From JACCTU01 sp963700495 (GTDB lineage: Bacteria > Actinomycetota > Thermoleophilia > Gaiellales > Gaiellaceae): a stretch of 64,000 bases of DNA. Position numbers and translations under genes: made by a program. The notes beneath the pieces are model-generated. The model was not told where the DNA came from. It saw only the letters and a list, made by a program, of their open reading frames with translations, and did no database searches. Within the stretch, counting starts at the first letter, position 1; each line of letters starts with the position of its first letter. The DNA lies in contig CAVOXT010000001.1 of assembly GCA_963700495.1 (NCBI GenBank), positions 558,001 to 622,000 on the forward strand. The letters are read 5' to 3'. This document shows, in pieces, positions 35,157 through 45,170 of this stretch.

Positions 35157-35800
35157 ACCGCGTCGACGTCGCGTGGACGGTCGGCCGGCTGACGATCGGC
35201 TCGCTCCTGCGCGCGGTCGCTCCGCTGCGCGTCTACGGGAAGGAGCGGGTGCCGCTCGAGGGAGGGCTCGTGCTGGCCTTCAACCACTTCTCCTGGATCG
35301 ATCCCCCCGCCTTCGGCTCCGCATGCCCGCGCACGATCTACTACATGGCCAAGATCGAGGCGCACCGCGTCCCCGGGCTCGGCCAGTTGATCCGCGCCTT
35401 CGGGACCTTCTCGGTGCGGCGAGGCGAGTCCGACCGCGAGGCCGTGCGGAAGATGCGGGAGATCGTGCGCGAGGGCCACGCGCTCGGGCTCTTCGCCGAG
35501 GGGACGAGGCAGCGCCAGGGCGTCCCGGGGCCGGTCCAGCCCGGCGCGGCCATGGTCGCGATCCAGGAGAACGTGCCGGTCGTCCCGGCCGCGATCCACG
35601 GCTCGCAGCACTGGCGGATCGGCAACTGGCACCCGGTCTCGGTCGTCTGGGGCGAGCCGATGCGGTTCGAGGGCCTGCCCAAGGGGGCGAAGGGGTACCG
35701 CGAGGCCTCCGCCGAGATCGAGCGGGAGATCCATCGCCTCTGGCGGTGGCTCGTCGAGGTGCACGAGGCGGGACGCCCGGCCGCGGTCGAGCTGCCCTGA
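35153..35800 (+). CDS. plsC: 1-Acyl-sn-glycerol-3-phosphate acyltransferase
   Basis: 215 residues from GTG 35153. The acyltransferase block I motif HX4D appears as FNHFSWID, and block III as FAEGTRQRQG. A hydrophobic N-terminus can anchor it to the inner membrane. It makes phosphatidic acid. It sits between cmk and der. Confidence 0.92.
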   Translation: MNRVDVAWTVGRLTIGSLLRAVAPLRVYGKERVPLEGGLVLAFNHFSWIDPPAFGSACPRTIYYMAKIEAHRVPGLGQLIRAFGTFSVRRGESDREAVRKMREIVREGHALGLFAEGTRQRQGVPGPVQPGAAMVAIQENVPVVPAAIHGSQHWRIGNWHPVSVVWGEPMRFEGLPKGAKGYREASAEIEREIHRLWRWLVEVHEAGRPAAVELP

Positions 35801-35817
35801 TTGGCGATCATTCGCGC

Positions 35818-37143
35818 ATGAGCGCGGTCACGCACAAGCCCGACCTGATCGGCACGGTCGCCATCGTCGGCTTCCCGAACGTGGGCAAGTCGACGCTCGT
35901 CAACCGGCTGACCGCGACGCGCGCCGCCGTCGTGCACGAGACCCCGGGGGTCACGCGCGACCGCAAGGAGCTCGTCTGCGAGTGGCGCGGCCGGCGCTTC
36001 TTCGTCGTGGACACCGGCGGCATCGACATCGCGGAGAAGAACGCGATCACGCGCTCGATCGCCGACCAGGCACGCGAGGCGGTCGAGCAGGCCGATCTCG
36101 TCCTGTTCGTCGTCGACGCGCGCGCCGGGATCACGCCCGGAGACGAAGAGGTCGCCGAGATCCTCCGTCTTGCGCACAAGCCCGTGCTCGTCCTCGCGAA
36201 CAAGATCGACGACCCTTCGCAGGACGCGAACGCGCTCGAGTTCCACCGGCTCGGTCTCGGGGACCCGGTCCCGCTCTCGGCGATGCACGGGCACGGGACG
36301 GGCGACCTGCTCGACGAGATCGTCGACCGGCTCGAGGAGCTCGGTGCCGGACGCCCCGAGCTGCCCGAAGACGCGATCCGCGTCGCCATCCTCGGCCGCC
36401 CGAACGTCGGCAAGTCGTCGCTGCTGAACGCGCTGCTCGGGCGCGAGCGGGTGATCGTGTCCGAGGTTCCGGGAACGACGCGCGACTCCATCGACACGGT
36501 GCTCGAGCGTGACGACCGGACGTTCGTGCTCGTCGACACGGCGGGGATGCGCCGCCACCGCCGGCACCGGCAGGGGATCGAGTACTACTCGGAGCTGCGC
36601 GCCCTCGAGGCGGCCTCGCGCGCGGACGTCGTGCTCGTCCTGGTCGACTCGAGCCAGGGCGTCGTCGAGCAGGACCTCACGGTGGCCGACGTCGCGCGCA
36701 AGTCGAACTCCTCGACGCTCGTCGTGCTCTCGAAGTGGGATGCCTCAGAAGTGGACATCGAGGAGGTCCGCGGTCACCTGCGGCGGCGTCTGCGCCAGCG
36801 TCCGCCGATCATCGCCGTCTCGGCGAAGACGGGCCGAGGCGTCGGCCGCCTGCTCGACGAGGTCGTGAAGCTCTACGAGAAGCACACCTCGCGGATCCCG
36901 ACGCCCGAGCTGAACCGCTTCCTCGGCGAGCTGCGCGAGTCACGCCAACCGCCGACCAAGAACGGCAGGCGGCTCAATCTCCTCTACGGCACGCAGGTCG
37001 AGTCACGGCCGCCGCGCTTCAAGCTGTTCGTGAACGATCCGGGGCTCATGACGCGCGACTACGGCTACTTCGTCGAGAACTCGATCCGCGAGCGCTTCGA
37101 GCTCACCGGTGTCCCGGTCGTGATCGACTTCGCCCGCAAATGA
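35818..37143 (+). CDS. der: Ribosome-associated GTPase EngA/Der
   Basis: 441 residues with tandem GTPase domains. G1 motifs are GFPNVGKSTL and GRPNVGKSSL; G4 motifs are ANKIDD and LSKWDAS. A C-terminal KH-like domain ends PVVIDFARK. The loop after DTAGMRR (HRRHRQGIEYY) is unusually basic and repetitive, which could hide two compensating indels. It functions in 50S assembly. The last bases overlap the gpsA start. Confidence 0.95.
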   Translation: MSAVTHKPDLIGTVAIVGFPNVGKSTLVNRLTATRAAVVHETPGVTRDRKELVCEWRGRRFFVVDTGGIDIAEKNAITRSIADQAREAVEQADLVLFVVDARAGITPGDEEVAEILRLAHKPVLVLANKIDDPSQDANALEFHRLGLGDPVPLSAMHGHGTGDLLDEIVDRLEELGAGRPELPEDAIRVAILGRPNVGKSSLLNALLGRERVIVSEVPGTTRDSIDTVLERDDRTFVLVDTAGMRRHRRHRQGIEYYSELRALEAASRADVVLVLVDSSQGVVEQDLTVADVARKSNSSTLVVLSKWDASEVDIEEVRGHLRRRLRQRPPIIAVSAKTGRGVGRLLDEVVKLYEKHTSRIPTPELNRFLGELRESRQPPTKNGRRLNLLYGTQVESRPPRFKLFVNDPGLMTRDYGYFVENSIRERFELTGVPVVIDFARK

Positions 37144-38097
37144 ACGTCGTCGTGGTCGGCGGAGGGTCATGGGGGACGGCGTTCGCACGCCTGCTCGCCG
37201 ACCGCGGACACGCCGTCGCGCTTGCGTGCCGCGACCCCGAGCAGGCACGCCTGATCGAGGAGAGCGGGCGCAATCCGCGCTACCAGTCGCAGGTCGACCT
37301 GTCCGACGTTCGCGCGACGACTGTCGGACAGGCGCCGTACACCGATGCCGACCTGATCGTCGTCGCCGTGCCGAGCCGCGCCTACGGGGCGACGGTTCGT
37401 TCGCTCCCCGGAGACGCTCCGCTGCTGAGCCTGACCAAGGGGCTCGACCCGGAGACGGGCGAACGCCTCTCCACGCTGGTACGCGACCGCCCGACCGCCG
37501 TTCTCAGCGGGCCCAACATGGCGGAGGAGATCGCCGCCGGCCTGCCGACGGCGGCCGTGATCGCATCCGAGGACACCGAGCTGGCGGACCGGCTCCAGGA
37601 CGAGATCAACTCGCTCGCGTTCCGCGTCTACGTCGAACTCCGACGTCGTCGGCGTCGAGCTCTGCGCCGCCGCCAAGAACGTGATCGGGCTCGCCGCGGG
37701 CGGCGTGGACGGGCTCGGTCTGGGTGACAACGCGAAGGCGGCGCTCGTGACCCGCGGGCTCGCCGAGATGGCGCGCCTCGGCGAGGCCTGCGGCGCCGCG
37801 TCCGACACCTTCGCGGGGCTCGCCGGCATGGGCGACCTGATCGTCACGTGCTGGCACGGGAGCGGCCGGAACCGGCGTGCGGGCGAGCTGATTGCCCGGG
37901 GTCGGACCCCGAAGGAGGCCGCCGCCGAGATCGGCCAGACCGTCGAGGGCCTGACGACCGCCCCTGTCCTGAGGGATCTCTCTCATCGATTGGGGATCGA
38001 ACTGCCGATAACGGAGGGCGTATGTACCGTGCTCGACGGAATGCCGCTTTCCGACCTCTTGGGGTCCCTGATGGGAAGAAGGCCCACGGAGGAGTGA
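37140..38097 (+). CDS. gpsA: Glycerol-3-phosphate dehydrogenase [NAD(P)+], one frame break
   Basis: About 318 residues after repair. The N-terminus MNVVVVGGGSWGTAFARLLAD is the dinucleotide-binding fold; LSLTKGLDPETGE and LSGPNMAEEIAAGLPTA follow. After a single extra base near 37632, VGVELCAAAKNVIGLAAG resumes with the catalytic Lys, then DTFAGLAGMGDLIVTC and GRTPKEAA. It makes sn-glycerol 3-phosphate for phospholipids, next to plsC. The gene is normally essential, so the break is probably a sequence error. Confidence 0.93.
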
Positions 38098-39393
38098 GGC
38101 TCGCGCTCGTCGCCGTGCTCGGTGCGCTCGCCCTATCGGGCTGCGGCGGGAACGACACCGCCGCCAAGCCCGCCGTCGCCCGTCGGGATCGTCCCGGCCG
38201 GCGCGACCGCCTATGTCGAGGTCGACGCCAGCCTCGACTCGGACCAGTGGCGGAACGTCCAGGCGCTCCTCGACCGCTTCCCGAGCCGCCCGCAGCTCCT
38301 CGACAAGCTGAACGAGCAGCTGCAGAAGAAGCAGCTCTCGTGGGAGGACGACGTCGATCCGGCGCTCGGCGACGTCGTCGCCGCGGTCTGGCTGGGGAGC
38401 CCCAAGGCGATCAAGGACGTGGTGGTGCTCACGCAGCCCGACGACGCGGCCAAGCTCCAGGCGCTCGTCGACGAGGTCGCAAAGGCCGAGGGCGAGACCT
38501 ACGTCGTGCGGCGAGGTCGACGGGTGGACCGTGATCGCCGAGGAGCAATCGGCGATCGACGCCTTCACAGTCGGGCTCGGCGCAGCCTCGCCGACGACGA
38601 CGCGTTCGCAGTCGGCGCTCGAGCAGCTGCCGACAGAGCGGATCGCGCTCGCCTGGGTGCGCGGCGAGGCGCTTGCCAGCGAGGGCTCCGGAGCTGAAGC
38701 TCGGCTGGTTCGCCGCCGCGCTCGAGGCGCGAGACGACGGGGCGGCTGCGACGATCGTGACGCGGCTCACCGACGCAGGCACCGGCGAAGTCCTACGAGT
38801 CCGAGCTCGTCGACCGGGCACCGGCGGACGCGCTCGCGTTCGTGTCGTTCGACGGCGAGACGCTCCACGGAGCGGCCTCGAGCCTCGGCGGCCTACGCAG
38901 ACGTGCTCGGGATCTCCGCTCGACGATCTCTTCGCCGAGATCCACGGCGAGGGAGCGATCTGGGTTCGGCCGGCCCTCGGCGTGCCCGAGGTGACACTCG
39001 TGCTGGACGTCGCCGACGCCGCGCGCGCGCGCACCGCGTTGGCTGCGATCCTCCAGAAGGTCCCGCTCGCAGTTCCACGTCGGTGTCGTCGACGGCACGC
39101 TCGTCGCAACGACGGCCTCCAGCCCGGAAGCAGCGCTCCGAGGCGGAGACACGCTCGGCGACAGCGCCGACTTCCGCGAGGCGGCGGAGGTCGCCGGGAT
39201 GCCGGATGTGACGGCCGGCTTCCTGTACGTGAACGTCGGAAACATCGTGCCGCTCCTCGGCCTCGCGGGCCTCGCGGGCGTCGACGTCTCGAAGGAGTTG
39301 ATCGAGAACCTCAGGCCCATTCGGTCCGTCGTGGCGTGGAGCGAGCCTTCGGGCGACACCTCGACCCAGACGGTTTTCGTTCACATCCAGTAG
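38094..39393 (+). CDS. DUF3352-type lipoprotein, multiple frame breaks
   Basis: About 430 residues after repair. GTG 38094 starts a signal peptide with lipobox ALSGCGGN. The remaining text, spread over three frames, is AGATAYVEVDASLDSDQWRN, PSRPQLLDKLNEQLQKKQ, DPALGDVVAAVW, and later DLFAEIHGEGAIWVRPAL and PDVTAGFLYVNVGNIVPLLG. This is the DUF3352 pattern of a surface lipoprotein with unknown role. Breaks lie near 38175, 38510, 38685, 38790, two around 38880-38920, and 39065. Where I could repair them each needs one base removed. It overlaps gpsA by four bases. Confidence 0.75.
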
Positions 39394-39394
39394 G

Positions 39395-39400
39395 TAGGCT
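39395..39400 (+). promoter_or_regulatory. -10 box of a leaderless promoter
   Basis: TAGGCT lies eight bases before the metK ATG. Confidence 0.5.
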
Positions 39401-39408
39401 CACGCCCT

Positions 39409-40708
39409 ATGGCGGGGCGCCAGTTCCTGTTCACGTCCGAGTCCGTCACCGAAGGACATCCGGACAAGATCGCCGACCAGGTCTCCGACAGCGTCCTCGA
39501 CGCCGTCCTTCGCGACGACCCCGACGGGCGCGTCGCCTGCGAGACGCTGATCACGACTGGGCTCGTCGTCGTCGCGGGCGAGATCACGACCGAGACGTAC
39601 GTCGACGTCTCGAAGATCGTGCGCGAGAAGATCGCGCAGATCGGCTACACGCACTCGGAGTGGGGCTTCGACGCGTACACGTGCGGCGTCGTCGTCGCGA
39701 TCGACGAGCAGTCGCCCGACATCGCGCAGGGCGTCGACACCGCCTACGAGATCCAGCACGACCCCGGCGACGACGACCCGCTCGACAAGGTGGGCGCAGG
39801 CGACCAGGGGATGATGTTCGGCTACGCGACGAGCGAGACGCCGGAGCTGATGCCGCTGCCGATCATGCTCGCGCACAAGATCTGCAAGCGGCTCGCGGAG
39901 GTCCGCAAGGCGGGCATCCTGCCGTACCTGCGGCCGGACGGAAAGGCGCAGGTGACGATCCGCTACGACTTCGACGAGCAAGGAGTGCAGCGGCCGGTCG
40001 GGATCGAGCGGCTGCTGGTCTCGACGCAGCACGCGGACGGCCTCGACGCCGACGCGATGATCAAGCCGGACATCATCGAGTACGTTCTGCGCCCGATCCT
40101 GCCGCGCGATCTCTACGACGAGAAGCGGTTCCAGGAGCGCGACTTCGTCTACGTGAACCCGACCGGGCAAGTTCGTGATCGGCGGGCCGATGGGCGACAC
40201 GGGCCTGACCGGGCGCAAGATCATCGTCGACACCTACGGCGGCGCGGCACGCCACGGCGGCGGCGCGTTCTCCGGCAAGGATCCGACCAAGGTCGACCGC
40301 TCCGCCGCGTACGCGGCGCGCTACGTGGCGAAGAACATCGTCGCGGCGGGCCTGGCCGAGCGCTGCGAGATCAACGTCGCGTACGCGATCGGCGTCGCGC
40401 ACCCCGTCTCCGTCACCGTGCGGACGTTCAACACCGAGCTCGTCCCGGTGGAGACGATCGAGCAGCTCGTGCAGGAGCACTTCGACCTCCGCCCGGCGGC
40501 CATCCTGCGCGACCTCGACCTGAGGCGGCCCATCTACGCCAAGACCGCCGCGTACGGGCACTTCGGCCGCGACGACCACGACTTCTCGTGGGAGCGGATC
40601 GACAAGGCGGCCGAGCTGCGCGCGGCCGCCGGCCTCGACGGCGACCCGCCGCATCAGGCGACGGCCGGCGAGCCCGTCGGCGCCGCCGAGGCGGCTAGCG
40701 GTTCGTGA
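39409..40708 (+). CDS. metK: S-adenosylmethionine synthetase, one frame break
   Basis: About 432 residues after repair. Motifs are FTSESVTEGHPDKIADQVSD, GAGDQGMMFGYA and, after the break near 40169, FVIGGPMGDTGLTGRKIIVD, GGGAFSGKDPTKVDRSAAY, then GHFGRDDHDFSWE. The break is one extra C before AAGTTC. The enzyme joins ATP and methionine, and a bacterium without it would not live on most media. The end overlaps the convergent copper-protein gene. Confidence 0.95.
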
Positions 40709-41816
40709 CCTGGAGCACGCCCAGGCACATCTCGTCCCCGCTGCCCTCGCCCCAGAGGACGTAGCGGGGCGTCTTCGGCCCGAAGAAGCGGGACTCCTGC
40801 CGGCGCCGCTGGTCGTAGCGGCAGGTGACGCGCAGGACGTCGCCCGTGGCGACGTTCAGCGGCGGTGAGACCACGTAGATCTGCTGGTTGCGAAAGTCCC
40901 AGCGTGGAATCGCGATCACCGTGCGAGCGTTCGGCGTCCCCGGGTTCAGCTCGAGCGTCAGCGACCTGCCGAGCAGGTGCATGTGGCCCGCAGCGGCCTG
41001 AATCGTGAGAGGCTCGTCGAACCGGAGCTGGCAGGTCGAGGTCGTCGTCGCCTGCGGGGCGGCCGGATTGCGACCACAGAGCGTGAGCAGCCCCGCAGGC
41101 ACGAAGGCCGACTGCGGGCCGTAGCGGTTGACGAGCTCGGTCAGCGCCGTCGAGCGGCTGCAAAGCCGTCCGTGTTCGCTCGGAAGGCACGGGAGTTCGA
41201 CCGGGGCGGGCAGGAGCATCGTCCGCAGCGGCTTGACTGACGAGCCGGCCGCCGGGACGAGTGAGAGCACTGCGCGCGTACGGTCGGGCCGCGCACGCTG
41301 GTACAGGCTGTAGTGCACCTGCATGACGAGGAGGCTGCCTCTCGCCAGTGGCACGCCGACGCGCGAGGGGAGACGCGTCCGGCTCCGCGAAGGAGCCCAC
41401 GCCGCGATCCAGCCCGCGTCGTTCAACGTTCGCTGGGGATCGCGGGTGAGGTCGTCGACCCCGGACCCGCCGAAGCACGTCCAACCGGTTCCCGGCGTTC
41501 GCCGGTCGAGCGCGCGAGCATCCGCCGCTCGCTCGGGCGGTACGCGGAAGAGGATGATGTGGTGCACGATCGGCGCGAACGTCGGCCGGAAGCGAGTGTC
41601 CGTGACGAACACGTCCCGATCGAGCTTCGGGTCGAGGAGGAAACAGTGGTAGTCGTCCTTCGCGTCCCCGACCGCGCGAGGCAGGTACGGCTGCGAAGGG
41701 CCGACGGTCTTCGTGCTCGGGGGCTCGGCGCCCGCCAGGCGGGTCGCAAACCCGAACGCGGCGACCAGTGCAGCCGCGGCGGCGAGCGCGACGAAGCGGA
41801 CTTGACGCGATCTCAC
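40695..41816 (-). CDS. Secreted copper type II monooxygenase-like protein
   Basis: 373 residues with an N-terminal signal or anchor (RFVALAAAAALVAAFGF). Copper-ligand-like motifs are DDYHCFLLDP, VHHIILFRVPP, LVMQVHYSLYQ, QAAAGHMHLLGRSL and GDEMCLGVLQ. These match the peptidylglycine/dopamine beta-monooxygenase (PHM) fold, with the HxM and His-His sites of both copper centres. Cysteine pairs suggest extracellular folding. The substrate is unknown. A TAGGTA hexamer lies five bases upstream of the GTG start, so the message may be leaderless. Confidence 0.78.
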   Translation of the reverse strand: MRSRQVRFVALAAAAALVAAFGFATRLAGAEPPSTKTVGPSQPYLPRAVGDAKDDYHCFLLDPKLDRDVFVTDTRFRPTFAPIVHHIILFRVPPERAADARALDRRTPGTGWTCFGGSGVDDLTRDPQRTLNDAGWIAAWAPSRSRTRLPSRVGVPLARGSLLVMQVHYSLYQRARPDRTRAVLSLVPAAGSSVKPLRTMLLPAPVELPCLPSEHGRLCSRSTALTELVNRYGPQSAFVPAGLLTLCGRNPAAPQATTTSTCQLRFDEPLTIQAAAGHMHLLGRSLTLELNPGTPNARTVIAIPRWDFRNQQIYVVSPPLNVATGDVLRVTCRYDQRRRQESRFFGPKTPRYVLWGEGSGDEMCLGVLQVTNR

Positions 41817-41900
41817 GTCGCTACCTACACCGACCGCTGCGCCGGAGTTCCGCGGAGTTGAGAGGCAGCCGGTCGAGCTCCAGGTGATCTCATGCGTCGG

Positions 41901-42576
41901 CTAGGCGGGGCGGACGATCAGGCCTTCGGCGGCCTTGTCCGTGAGGCCGAGCTCGCTCCCGTTCAGCTGCACCGCGTAGGGCGCGGTCGAGCGCACCTCG
42001 ATCTTCCTGCCGGGCTCGAGGCCCGTTGTCGTAGAACCAGTGCAGGAGGTCGCCGTCGTGCTCGGCCAGGCGCACGATGGTCGCCTTCGCACCGACCGCG
42101 AGCGCCGAGAGCGGCTCGAGCTCCTCGTTCTCGCGCTGCTCGAACTCGGGATCGACCGGCCAGCCGTGCGGGCAGCGCTCGGGCTGTCCCAGCCGCTCGG
42201 CGATTCGATCGACCATGTCGTCGCTGAACGTGTCGCCGAGCTCGTCTGCGTGCACGTGCGCCTCGGCCGGGGTGTAGCCCATGAAGTCCGTGAGCAAGCG
42301 CTCGATCAGCCGGTGCTTGCGGACGACCTTCTCGGCGCGCGCCCGGCCGGTCTTCGTGAGGAGCGCCTCCTTGTGCTCGCCGCGCTCGATCAATCCCTCG
42401 GCTTCGAGACGCTTCAGCATCTCGCCCGCGGACGCGCGCGAGACGCCGAGCATCTCGGCGACGCGCACGGCCACGGTCGGCAGGCCGTCGGCCATCGGGC
42501 GGTACTCGCCGATCGGGAACGCGAGGAAGTAGATCGTCTCGAGGTACTCGTCGACCGAGTGGCCTTCGCGTGCCAT
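41901..42576 (-). CDS. DtxR/MntR-family metal-dependent repressor, one frame break
   Basis: About 224 residues after repair. The N-terminal winged helix reads EYLETIYFLA, VAEMLGVSRASAGEMLKRLE and GLIERGEHKEALLTKTG. The metal-binding dimer domain reads HRLIERLLTDFMGYTPAEAH and CPHGWPVDP. Near 42028 one extra C shifts the frame, after which an FeoA/SH3-like tail reads GLEPGRKIEVRSTAPYAV and ends GLIVRPA. It controls iron or manganese genes. Here it is divergent from priA. Confidence 0.9.
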
Positions 42577-42619
42577 CCATCAGACTCTAGCCGCGGGCCG
42601 GGGCCTCGGAACCGCCCAG

Positions 42620-42625
42620 TAGATT
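42620..42625 (+). promoter_or_regulatory. -10 box of a leaderless promoter
   Basis: TAGATT lies six bases before the priA GTG. Confidence 0.45.
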
Positions 42626-42631
42626 GGCTCG

Positions 42632-44555
42632 GTGACGCGCTTTGCCTCGGTCTACCCGCTCGTTCCCGCCCGTGCGCTGGCCCGGATCTTCACCTACGAG
42701 GTGCCGGACGAGGTCGAGAAGGGCGCCGTCGTCGAGGTGAAGTTCGCGCGCTCGAAGGCGCGCGGCGTCGTGGTCGAGCTGGACGTGCCGGCGCCCGACG
42801 GGGTCGATGTCGCTCCGATCGAGCGCGTCGTGGAGCAGCTCCCGCCTGCGCTGATCGACCTTGCCCTCTGGCTGTCCGAGTACTACGGCTCGACGCCCGC
42901 GAGGACGCTCGCGCTCGTGGCTCCGCGCGTCCGCAAGCGCCGGAAGGAATCGCCGGCGCCGCTCTTGCGGGAGGCCCTCGCGGGCGAGCCGGAGCCCGAC
43001 CGCCTGACCGACGAGCAGCGCGCCGCGATCGAGCGGATCGTCGGCTCGTTCGGCCGCGGCGGCAACTTCCTGCTCGTCGGCGCGACCGGGAGCGGCAAGA
43101 CGGAGGTCTACCTCCAGGCGTGCGCCGCCGCGCTCGAGCGCGGGCTCGGCGCGATCGTGCTCGTCCCTGAGATCGCGCTGACACCGCAGGCGGCCGGACG
43201 CTTTGCGGCGCGGTTCGGCGACGGGCTCGCGATCCTGCACTCCGGGCTGACCGACGCGGAGCGGCGCGACGAGCGCGAGCGCATCGCGAGCGGCGAGGCC
43301 CGCATCGTCGTCGGTGCGCGCTCGGCGATCTTCGCTCCCGTGCGAGAGCTTGGGCTGATCTGCGTCGACGAGGAGCACGACCAGTCGTACAAGCAGGAGT
43401 CGGACCCGCGCTACGACGCCCGCACGGTCGCGGCCAAGCGTGCGGCGCTGGAAGGCGCGGTGGCGGTGTACGGGAGCGCGACGCCGCGGCCCGAGAGCTG
43501 GGAGCGGCTGGAGCACCTCGACCTCGGCGGGCGTCTCGTCGGACCGCTGCCGCCGGTTCGCGTGGTCGACCTGCGCCGCGAGGCCGGCTATCCGCTCTCG
43601 GCGCCGCTGCTGGCCGAGCTCGGCCGCATCGCCGAGCACGGCGGCAAGGCGATCCTGCTGCTGAACCGCCGCGGCGTCGCGCCGGCGCTCCACTGCCGTG
43701 CGTGCGGGACGACGCTGCGCTGCCCGAACTGTGACGTCGCGCTCGTCCTCCACCGTGACGAGCAGCTGCACTGCCACCACTGCGGCCACCGGCAGCCCTC
43801 ACCGGAGACGTGCCCGGCGTGCCAGTCGCCGGAGCTCGCCCGGATCGGCGCCGGCACCGAGCGGCTCGAGCGCGAGCTCGCAGAGCGCGTGCCCGAGCTC
43901 GAGCGGATCAGGCTCGACGCCGACGTCGTCGGAGAGCGCGGCGCGGCGCCGGAGGCGCTCCGACGGTTCGCCGAGACCGATCGCGCCGTCCTGCTGGGAA
44001 CCCAGATGGTGGCCAAGGGCCACCACTTCGCCGGCGTCGCCGCTCGCGGCGGTGGTCGACGCCGACACGCAGCTCGCCATGCCTGACTTCCGGGCCGAGG
44101 AGCGGACGTTCCAGCTGCTGACGCAGCTCGCGGGGCGGTCGGGGCGCGATGCACCGGGACGCGTGATCGTGCAGACGTTCCAGCCCGACGCGCGCGCAGT
44201 CGTGCACGCTGCGCGCCACGACGTCGCCGGTTTCCTCGCGGGCGAGCTCGAACGGCGACGCGAGCTCGGCTACCCGCCGTTCGGCAACCTCGTGCGCATC
44301 GTCGTCAGCGGGCCGGACCTCGAATCGCCGCTGACTGCGTTGCGCGAGCTCGCTTCGCGTCTCGAGGGTGCCGACCTGCTCGGACCGGCCCCGCTCCTTC
44401 GGCTTCGCGGCCGCTACCGCGCCCAGCTGATCGCGAAGACGTCGGAGCCGCGTCGCGTCGCCTCTCGTGCCGGCCGCCTGCTCGCCGCCGCCGCGCCGGC
44501 AATGCGACGCGCGGGCCTCGCCGTCGTCGTCGACGTCGACCCGCAGAGCCTCTAG
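42632..44555 (+). CDS. priA: Primosomal replication restart protein PriA, one frame break
   Basis: About 640 residues after repair. The helicase P-loop is LLVGATGSGKTEVYL, the DEAH-like box is CVDEEHDQSYK, and motif III is YGSATPRPESW. The zinc-binding insert has eight cysteines (CRACGTT, CPNCDVA, CHHCGHR, CPACQSP). After a break near 44040 the text is ALAAVVDADTQLAMPDFRA, LLTQLAGRSGRD. It loads the replisome at stalled forks. In actinobacteria the ATPase motifs are often degenerate; here the Walker A is intact. It heads priA-def-fmt-rsmB. Confidence 0.93.
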
Positions 44556-44562
44556 ACCGGCG

Positions 44563-44568
44563 TACACT
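44563..44568 (+). promoter_or_regulatory. -10 box of a leaderless promoter
   Basis: TACACT lies eight bases before the def GTG. Confidence 0.45.
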
Positions 44569-44576
44569 TTTCCGCC

Positions 44577-45144
44577 GTGGCTGACGAGGCCGGCGAGATC
44601 CGGACGAACGAGGAGCTCGATGCCGAGTCGCAGGCCCGTCGGCGGATCGCGCTCGCGCAGATTCGGCAGTACCCGGATCCGGCACTGCGGCTGCAGGCGA
44701 AGGAGGTCGAGCAGTTCGACGAGTCGCTGCGGCAGCTTGCCGAGCGGATGACCGCGCTGATGCTCGACGCGCACGGCGTCGGGCTGGCGGCCACGCAGGT
44801 CGGCGTCCTCCAGCGGCTGTTCATCTTGCTGCTCGCCGACGACGAGCCGGTCGCGCGTCGTCAACCCGCGCATCACCGAGCGGAGCAGCGAGGTCGGCGT
44901 CGAGGACGAGGGCTGCCTGTCACTGCAGGGCGTGCTCGTGCCGGTCGAGCGCAGCGTGCGGGTCACGATCGAGGCGAAGGACGTCGATGGTGGGGACGTT
45001 CGGCTCGAGCTCGACGAGCTGGTGGCCCGCGTCGCGCAGCACGAGCTCGACCACCTCGACGGCGTCCTGATCCTCGAGCGGACGACCGAGGAAGCGCGTC
45101 GCGAGGCGATGGCGACGCTCCGCGCGCAGCTCTCGCTCGCTTGA
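44577..45144 (+). CDS. def: Peptide deformylase, one frame break
   Basis: About 188 residues. The three motifs are present: GVGLAATQVGV, EDEGCLSL, and QHELDHLDGVL with the metal-binding HExxH (read as HELDH). The frame breaks near 44865 at one extra base before VVNPRITE. It removes the formyl group from nascent proteins. The adjacent fmt gene makes the substrate. A palindrome begins three bases after the stop. Confidence 0.93.
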
Positions 45145-45170
45145 CGAGTTTGTGGCTCTGAGCCACAAAC
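45145..45170. repeat. Palindromic repeat, copy 1, over the fmt start
   Basis: GTTTGTGGCTCTGAGCCACAAAC is described by position: arms 45148-45158 and 45160-45170, centre T at 45159, a perfect 11-bp inverted pair. 22 bases at 45145-45166 recur, inverted, at 45683-45704. It contains the GTG start of fmt and gives codons for LSHK. Confidence 0.85.

Noticed and set aside
37890..37915. GGGGTCGGACCCC palindrome in gpsA
   Set aside because: It encodes the normal GRTPKEA motif of GpsA, so it needs no insertion to explain it.
37140..38097. Programmed +1 frameshifting as a mechanism for the many breaks
   Set aside because: Sites share no slippery motif or downstream structure, and affect unrelated housekeeping genes; sequence error is simpler.
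45148..45170. Palindrome as a transcription terminator between def and fmt
   Set aside because: The one-base centre leaves almost no loop, there is no T-run, and it overlaps the fmt start codon.
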